Of a DNA stretch of 10,865 nt, positions 7,548-10,865 are shown in pieces; positions within the stretch are counted from its first letter, which is position 1; every line of letters begins with the position of its first letter. Position numbers and translations under genes: made by a program. The notes under the pieces are model-generated. The model saw only the letters and a program-made list of their open reading frames with translations, was not told the origin of the DNA and did no database searches. The stretch lies in NCBI GenBank assembly GCA_021791345.1, contig JAJYWT010000100.1, positions 1-10,865 of the forward strand, written 5' to 3'. The DNA is from a bacterium. GTDB taxonomy: Bacteria > Chloroflexota > Dormibacteria > UBA8260 > Bog-877.

Positions 7548-8934
7548 GGCCGCCCTTCCCGAGCTGCGCGTACTCATCCCAGAGCCGCCCCAGGGCCTGC
7601 ATCCCCCGGAACAGCTGGTCGAGCACGACCCGCTCATTGGGCGCGTGGATGCGGTCCCCCGGAAGCCCGACTCCGAACAGCACGCAGGGTGCTCCCAGCT
7701 CCTCGGCCAGAGTCGCGACCGGGGGGATGCTGCCGCCCTCCCGGATGAAGACGGGGTCCCTTCCCCAGGCTGCGGCCACCGCCCGGGCGGCGGCGTCGAC
7801 CGCCGGGTGGGCGGTGGGAGTCACCACCCAGCGGCCGTCATGGATCAGCTCGAACTCGAGATCGACGCCCTCGGGAGCCAGCCGGCGCAGGTGGTCCCTC
7901 ACCAACCGGGTGATCTCGGCGGCGTCCTGATCCGGCACCAGCCGCGAGGAGAGCTTGGCCCCCGCCCTCGCGGGGATCACCGTCTTGGCCCCCTCTCCCT
8001 GGTATCCGCCCCAGATGCCGCACAACTCCAAGGTCGGCCGCACGGTGCGCCGCTCCATGAGGGTGTAGCCCTCCTCCCCGGCGGACGCCGCGCCCACCTC
8101 CGCCAGGAAGGAGCCCTCGTCGAACGGCACCTGGGCCAGCTGGCGACGCTCCTCGGGGGTGAGGTCGACGACGTGGTCGTAGAAGCCGGGCACCGCGATC
8201 CGGCCCTGGTCGTCGTGGAGCGCGGCCAGCATCGTCACCAGAACCGTGATCGGGTTCAGCACCGCCCCGCCGTAGACCCCGGAGTGCAGGTCGGTGTCCG
8301 ACGTGCGCACCCGCACCTCCCAGTAGGCCATCCCCCTCAGCGCGACCGTGAGCGCGGGGACGTCCTCGCTCAGCATCCCGGTGTCGCTGATCACGGCCAC
8401 GTCGCAGGCCAGCTCGCCACGATGGGCGGCGACGGTCGCCTGAAAGTGCTCGGAACCGTCCTCCTCCTCCCCCTCGGCGATCAACCTCAGGTTCAGGGGG
8501 AGCCGACCGCGGGCATCGAGGATCCCGCGCACCGCCTCCAGGTGCATCAGCAGGTGGCCCTTGTCGTCGGCCGTGCCCCGACCTAGCAGCAGGCCGTCGC
8601 GCTCCAGCGCCTGGAAGGGCGCCAGCTCCCACTCCTCGATGGGGTCGACCGGCTGGACATCGTGGTGCCCGTAGACGAGCACCGTGGGCAGGGCCGGATC
8701 CTCGATCCGCTCTGCGAAGACCGTGGGATGCCCGGCCGTGGGCCACACCTCGCAGCGGGTCATCCCGCAGCTCAGGGCGTAATCCCGCAGAAACTCCGCG
8801 GACCGGACCACATCGTCACGCCGCCTGGGGTCGGTGCTGACCGATGGGATCTCCACCCAGCGCTTCAGCCCCTCCACCAGGGGCCGCTGCCGGGCGGCGA
8901 TGCTGGCGGCCAGCGCCTCCCGATCGGCGCTCAC
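7537..8934 (-). CDS. M20-family metallopeptidase (dipeptidase / ArgE-DapE-like)
   Basis: A 465-residue cytoplasmic zinc peptidase of the M20 family, the group of carnosinase-like dipeptidases, ArgE and DapE. Metal and catalytic residues are all visible: GHHDVQP gives His90 and catalytic Asp92, GTADDKG gives bridging Asp123, EGEEEDGS gives the catalytic/ligand pair Glu157-Glu158, VISD gives Asp184, and RIHAPNE gives His430. A dimerisation (lid) domain lies at about 190-330. GGSIPPV near 380-390 is the usual substrate-site loop. GTG at 8934 gives a normal N-terminal length, but no ribosome-binding site precedes it; a hairpin occupies that place instead. It follows the DUF5679 gene by 49 nt and may share its transcript. 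The exact substrate cannot be deduced; a dipeptide is the commonest. Confidence 0.94.
   Translation of the reverse strand: MSADREALAASIAARQRPLVEGLKRWVEIPSVSTDPRRRDDVVRSAEFLRDYALSCGMTRCEVWPTAGHPTVFAERIEDPALPTVLVYGHHDVQPVDPIEEWELAPFQALERDGLLLGRGTADDKGHLLMHLEAVRGILDARGRLPLNLRLIAEGEEEDGSEHFQATVAAHRGELACDVAVISDTGMLSEDVPALTVALRGMAYWEVRVRTSDTDLHSGVYGGAVLNPITVLVTMLAALHDDQGRIAVPGFYDHVVDLTPEERRQLAQVPFDEGSFLAEVGAASAGEEGYTLMERRTVRPTLELCGIWGGYQGEGAKTVIPARAGAKLSSRLVPDQDAAEITRLVRDHLRRLAPEGVDLEFELIHDGRWVVTPTAHPAVDAAARAVAAAWGRDPVFIREGGSIPPVATLAEELGAPCVLFGVGLPGDRIHAPNERVVLDQLFRGMQALGRLWDEYAQLGKGGLSR
7540..7553. terminator. Hairpin at the overlapping 3' ends (candidate two-way terminator)
   Basis: GCGGC (7540-7544), loop TGAG, GCCGC (7549-7553). 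The stop of the plus-strand RCK gene begins in the loop, and the stop of the minus-strand peptidase directly adjoins the stem. Neither side has a real T-run, so intrinsic termination is uncertain. Confidence 0.35.
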
Positions 8935-8940
8935 CGGCCA

Positions 8941-8964
8941 GAGCCGGGCCGTCCGGCCCGACTC
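8941..8964 (-). other. Strong hairpin between the DUF5679 gene and the M20 gene
   Basis: The stem pairs CGGGCC (8945-8950) with GGCCCG (8955-8960) around a GTCC loop, and GAG/CTC pair outside a single C-A mismatch (8941-8943 with 8962-8964). On the minus strand it starts 19 nt after the DUF5679 stop and ends 6 nt before the peptidase GTG, where a ribosome-binding site would normally be. It could reduce read-through or block translation; it has no T-run. Confidence 0.5.
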
Positions 8965-8983
8965 TGACCGGCGCCGAGCCGGA

Positions 8984-9133
8984 TCAGGCCGCCTTCCCGA
9001 TCTTGAAGATCTTGGTGCCGCAGACCGGGCAGGTGCCGGTGGTGGCGGGCTTGCCGTTCTTCAACTGGGTCGGCTGAGGGTTGGCTATCTCCCTCGCCGT
9101 CTTGCACTTCATGCAGAAGCCGGTTACAGCCAT
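8984..9133 (-). CDS. Small zinc-ribbon protein, DUF5679 family
   Basis: A 49-residue protein recognised as DUF5679 from the pattern FCMKCKTAREIANP, then LKNGKPATTGTCPVCGTKIFKIGK. Two CxxC pairs (Cys7/Cys10 and Cys35/Cys38, 24 residues apart) form a likely zinc ribbon; lysines dominate the rest. Function is unknown; similar ribbons bind nucleic acid or protein, but nothing here shows which. ATG at 9133 is chosen because GGAGGGG lies 7 nt upstream and because the family is this short; the frame is open to 9205, but the added residues do not look conserved. A good promoter sits about 60 nt upstream. The M20 peptidase gene follows on the same strand after 49 nt and a hairpin. Confidence 0.88.
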   Translation of the reverse strand: MAVTGFCMKCKTAREIANPQPTQLKNGKPATTGTCPVCGTKIFKIGKAA

Positions 9134-9140
9134 GTCAGTA

Positions 9141-9147
9141 CCCCTCC
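9141..9147 (-). promoter_or_regulatory. Ribosome-binding site of the DUF5679 gene
   Basis: On the minus strand GGAGGGG precedes the ATG at 9133 by 7 nt. It is the strongest such site in the window and fixes the start of this small gene. Confidence 0.75.
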
Positions 9148-9190
9148 AGAGGATGTGGGACCCGAACTCAGGCGCCGGGCGATCAGCCGC

Positions 9191-9219
9191 ATTGTATTGG
9201 CCCATCTCATCTCTCGCAA
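9191..9219 (-). promoter_or_regulatory. Sigma-70-type promoter of the DUF5679 gene
   Basis: On the minus strand TTGCGA (9219-9214) and TACAAT (9196-9191) are separated by exactly 17 nt. They match TTGACA at four and TATAAT at five of six positions. Transcription would begin near 9184, leaving a leader of about 50 nt before the ATG at 9133. Confidence 0.6.
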
Positions 9220-9251
9220 GGCCAAGAACGATCTCGGCCGATCTTGGGGCC
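9220..9251 (-). terminator. Candidate terminator hairpin after the MBL-fold gene
   Basis: CCAAGA (9222-9227) pairs with TCTTGG (9242-9247), and the adjoining GGCC on each side can extend the stem with a two-base bulge. GATC repeats inside allow an alternative pairing. It lies about 36 nt after the stop of the metallo-beta-lactamase-fold gene and directly upstream of the next promoter. No T-run follows. Confidence 0.35.
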
Positions 9252-9286
9252 CTGAAGATGCCCGGTTCAGCGGCATCGAGATCGGT

Positions 9287-10213
9287 TCACCTGCTCGGCG
9301 GAGCCGCCGGCGGCGTGGTCCTCAGCAGCCACCCGCGCATGCCCGCCGCGTTCGAGGTGAAGCCGTTGAGGGTGTCCACCACTGGCTGTCGAGAGGGGTC
9401 CTCCGCCGGCTCGAAGAGCCGTTCCCGCAGGGCCCGCTCGATGTGGTCCACCGACGGCTCCTCCAGGAAGGCGCCCCTGGCTACCTCGCACCAGCGCCGC
9501 ATGGTCTCCTCCGCCTCCTGCAGGACCGCCTGCGGCTCGCCGGCGGGTCCGAAGTGGGTGAGCACCAGCTGAGCCGGCTGGAGTCGGGAGAATCTGTGGA
9601 GGGAGGAGATCGCCAGCTCCAGGTCGAAGTCGTCCGGGGGCATCGCCGGCCGCAGCGGGCCACCCCCCGGAACCTTGACGCCCACCGCGTCGCCGACCAG
9701 CAGCACCCCGGTCGTGTCGTCGAAGACCGCGATGTGATGCTTGGCGTGCCCGGGGGAGTGCACCAGGGTCAGCCGGCGTCCCCCGAGGTCCAGCAGCTGC
9801 ATGTCCTCGGCCGCCTGCAGACGATCCGCATCGACGGGGGTCATCCCCCCGTACAGCGAGTCCATCTGCTCGCCGTACACCTGGCTGGCGGCGGCCACCA
9901 GCCGGGAGGGATCGGCCAGGTGGCGCAGCCCCTTGGGGTGACAGAGCACCTGAGCTTCCGGAAATTGTTGGGCCACCTCTCCGACCGCGCCCGCGTGGTC
10001 CAGGTGGATGTGGGACAGCACCACATAGGCGAGGTCGGACGGGTCCAGGCCCCTTCTGGCCAGGGCGTCCAGGACTCGCCCGGCGTCCCGCTGCGGTCCG
10101 GTCTCGACCAGGCAGGGGCGCCGTCCCTCGATCAGGAAGACGGCGTTGAGCTCGGTCCATCCCCCGAGCTCGGTGTCCATCTGCCAGATGCCTGGCGCGA
10201 TCAGGCGGTCCAT
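9287..10213 (-). CDS. Metallo-beta-lactamase-fold hydrolase
   Basis: A 308-residue soluble enzyme with a complete metallo-beta-lactamase metal site: SHIHLDHAGA (His68, His70, Asp72, His73), His156 in HSPGHAKHH, bridging Asp175 in LLVGDAVG, and His220 in LTHFGP. The C-terminal 80 residues are predicted largely helical and charged, and end in a short Pro-rich tail. The fold covers hydrolases of many thioesters, lactones and phosphoesters, and the glyoxalase II group; the substrate cannot be read from the sequence. No RNase J/Z or beta-CASP signature is seen, and there is no signal peptide. ATG at 10213 has GAGGAG 6 nt upstream. It is divergent from the FtsX-like gene and lies 153 nt upstream of the DUF5679 gene on the same strand, which has its own promoter. 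Confidence 0.92.
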   Translation of the reverse strand: MDRLIAPGIWQMDTELGGWTELNAVFLIEGRRPCLVETGPQRDAGRVLDALARRGLDPSDLAYVVLSHIHLDHAGAVGEVAQQFPEAQVLCHPKGLRHLADPSRLVAAASQVYGEQMDSLYGGMTPVDADRLQAAEDMQLLDLGGRRLTLVHSPGHAKHHIAVFDDTTGVLLVGDAVGVKVPGGGPLRPAMPPDDFDLELAISSLHRFSRLQPAQLVLTHFGPAGEPQAVLQEAEETMRRWCEVARGAFLEEPSVDHIERALRERLFEPAEDPSRQPVVDTLNGFTSNAAGMRGWLLRTTPPAAPPSR

Positions 10214-10219
10214 GGCTGA

Positions 10220-10225
10220 CTCCTC
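10220..10225 (-). promoter_or_regulatory. Ribosome-binding site of the MBL-fold gene
   Basis: GAGGAG on the minus strand precedes the ATG at 10213 by 6 nt and supports that start. Confidence 0.7.
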
Positions 10226-10270
10226 AGATTCGGGCTCTGCGCCTGCGGATCGGCGGCAGCCGTCGCATGG

Positions 10271-10297
10271 AGTTTAGCCCGCTCCCCCAACTCTCAA
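10271..10297 (-). promoter_or_regulatory. Possible promoter of the MBL-fold gene
   Basis: On the minus strand TTGAGA (10297-10292) and TAAACT (10276-10271) match the -35 at five and the -10 at four of six positions. The 15-nt spacer is short. This AT-richer patch is the best promoter candidate in the 177-nt divergent gap. No comparable plus-strand promoter was found for the FtsX-like gene. Confidence 0.35.
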
Positions 10298-10310
10298 CTT
10301 TCTCCAAGGC

Positions 10311-10334
10311 GCCTCGGATCGCGGTCCCAGAGGC
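10311..10334. repeat. Imperfect palindrome in the divergent intergenic region
   Basis: GCCTC-GGATCG and CGGTCC-CA-GAGGC are reverse complementary except for one T/G position and a two-base CA insertion. It lies upstream of both divergent genes, 14 bp beyond the -35 candidate of the minus-strand gene. It could be an operator or a hairpin. Confidence 0.3.
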
Positions 10335-10390
10335 TGACCGCTGAATGAAGGCTGCCCGAGCTTGGGCGGGATCTTCGATTGGGAGCGTCC

Positions 10391-10865
10391 GTGTACTTCA
10401 CCTACCTGTGGCGGGAGCTGCGCCGGCGTCGGCGGCAGGCGAGCCTGGTCGCGATCGGGCTCGCGGTCGGAGTCGGCCTGGTGGTGACGGTCGCCGCTGC
10501 CTCCACCGGGGTCAACGCGGCCCAGGGCGCGGTGCTCCACTCGCTCTATGGGGTCGGCACCGACCTCACCGTGACCAAGGCGCCATCCTTCGGCTCCGGC
10601 GGGCCCTTCCAGTTCGGCGGCGCGGCGCGGGGTGCCAAGCCGGCCACGATCTCCGGGCAGCACCTCTCCTCCAGCCCGGGGCTCGCGGTCTTCCCGGCCA
10701 CGGATGCGAGCAGGATCGCCGACCTGAAGGACGTCCGGTCGGCAGCCCCAGGGCTGGTGCTCAACGACTTCACCTTCAGCGGGAAGTTCCAGCCCGGCTC
10801 GGGCTTCACCCCGGGCGCTCCGCCGAGCGGCACGAGCGCGCGAGCCTCGTTCAACGCCAACTCCT
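10391..10865 (+). CDS. FtsX/MacB-like ABC transporter permease, N-terminal part only
   Basis: The frame runs open off the right edge, giving 158 residues. It starts with a basic juxtamembrane stretch (YLWRELRRRRRQ), then one hydrophobic helix at about residues 18-39 (LVAIGLAVGVGLVVTVAAAS), then an extracytoplasmic region containing YGVGTDLTVTKAP and RIADLKDVRSAAPGL. This order is that of the MacB/LolC periplasmic core domain of FtsX-type permeases, which use ATP hydrolysis by a partner ATPase to drive work outside the membrane. Between these two conserved pieces lies an approximately 50-residue Gly/Ser/Pro-rich stretch. GTG at 10391 is preceded by GGGAG (10381-10385), 5 nt away; the frame is closed by a stop at 10346, and TTG at 10379 is an alternative. 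The ATPase and the remaining transmembrane helices should lie outside the window. Confidence 0.82.
   Translation, partial: MYFTYLWRELRRRRRQASLVAIGLAVGVGLVVTVAAASTGVNAAQGAVLHSLYGVGTDLTVTKAPSFGSGGPFQFGGAARGAKPATISGQHLSSSPGLAVFPATDASRIADLKDVRSAAPGLVLNDFTFSGKFQPGSGFTPGAPPSGTSARASFNANS

Noticed and set aside
7645..8586. Plus-strand open frames opposite the M20 peptidase
   Set aside because: No domain, biased composition, and the minus strand holds all M20 metal ligands.
9148..9286. Possible tRNA or small RNA gene in the gap after the MBL-fold gene
   Set aside because: GGTTCA-like triplets occur, but no cloverleaf could be assembled; promoter and hairpin explain the AT-richer patch.

Overview
The window is strongly GC-rich and gene-dense, with frequent GTG starts and almost no intergenic space. 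It looks like an ordinary bacterial chromosome. The gyrase pair, the two TrkA/CeoB-CeoC-like K+ regulators, the DUF5679 zinc ribbon and one probably leaderless gene suggest an actinobacterial or Chloroflexota/Dormibacterota-type lineage. This placement is inference; no rRNA or other decisive marker is present. No mobile elements, CRISPR arrays or tRNA genes were seen.

Positions 1-5801 (+ strand) hold gyrB (5' end outside the window), plsX, gyrA and a DedA-family membrane protein. Finding plsX, the phosphate acyltransferase of phospholipid synthesis, between the two gyrase subunit genes is the most unusual feature of the gene order. The spacings are 17 and 3 nt, and the gyrA ribosome-binding site lies inside plsX, so the three are very probably one operon. 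DedA follows after 57 nt and ends 1 nt from the convergent stop of a universal-stress-protein gene.

Positions 5803-7547 form a potassium/stress block. A minus-strand universal stress protein is divergent from two overlapping plus-strand RCK (TrkA-type) genes. The first RCK protein has only the nucleotide-binding N domain; the second has both N and C domains. The 82-nt divergent region holds a perfect 8-bp inverted repeat and a TATACT -10 box placed so that transcription would begin at or next to the GTG start.

Positions 7537-10213 (- strand) encode, in transcription order, a metallo-beta-lactamase-fold hydrolase, a 49-residue DUF5679 zinc-ribbon protein with a good promoter, and an M20 metallopeptidase. 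The peptidase overlaps the 3' end of the second RCK gene by 11 nt. From 10391 to the right edge is the start of an FtsX/MacB-like ABC transporter permease, transcribed divergently from the hydrolase.

Nothing here is a clear new defence or mobile system. The items most worth a second look are the gyrB-plsX-gyrA order, an isoleucine at the quinolone-contact position of GyrA, the N-domain-only RCK gene with its leaderless-type promoter, and the hairpin covering the expected ribosome-binding position of the peptidase.
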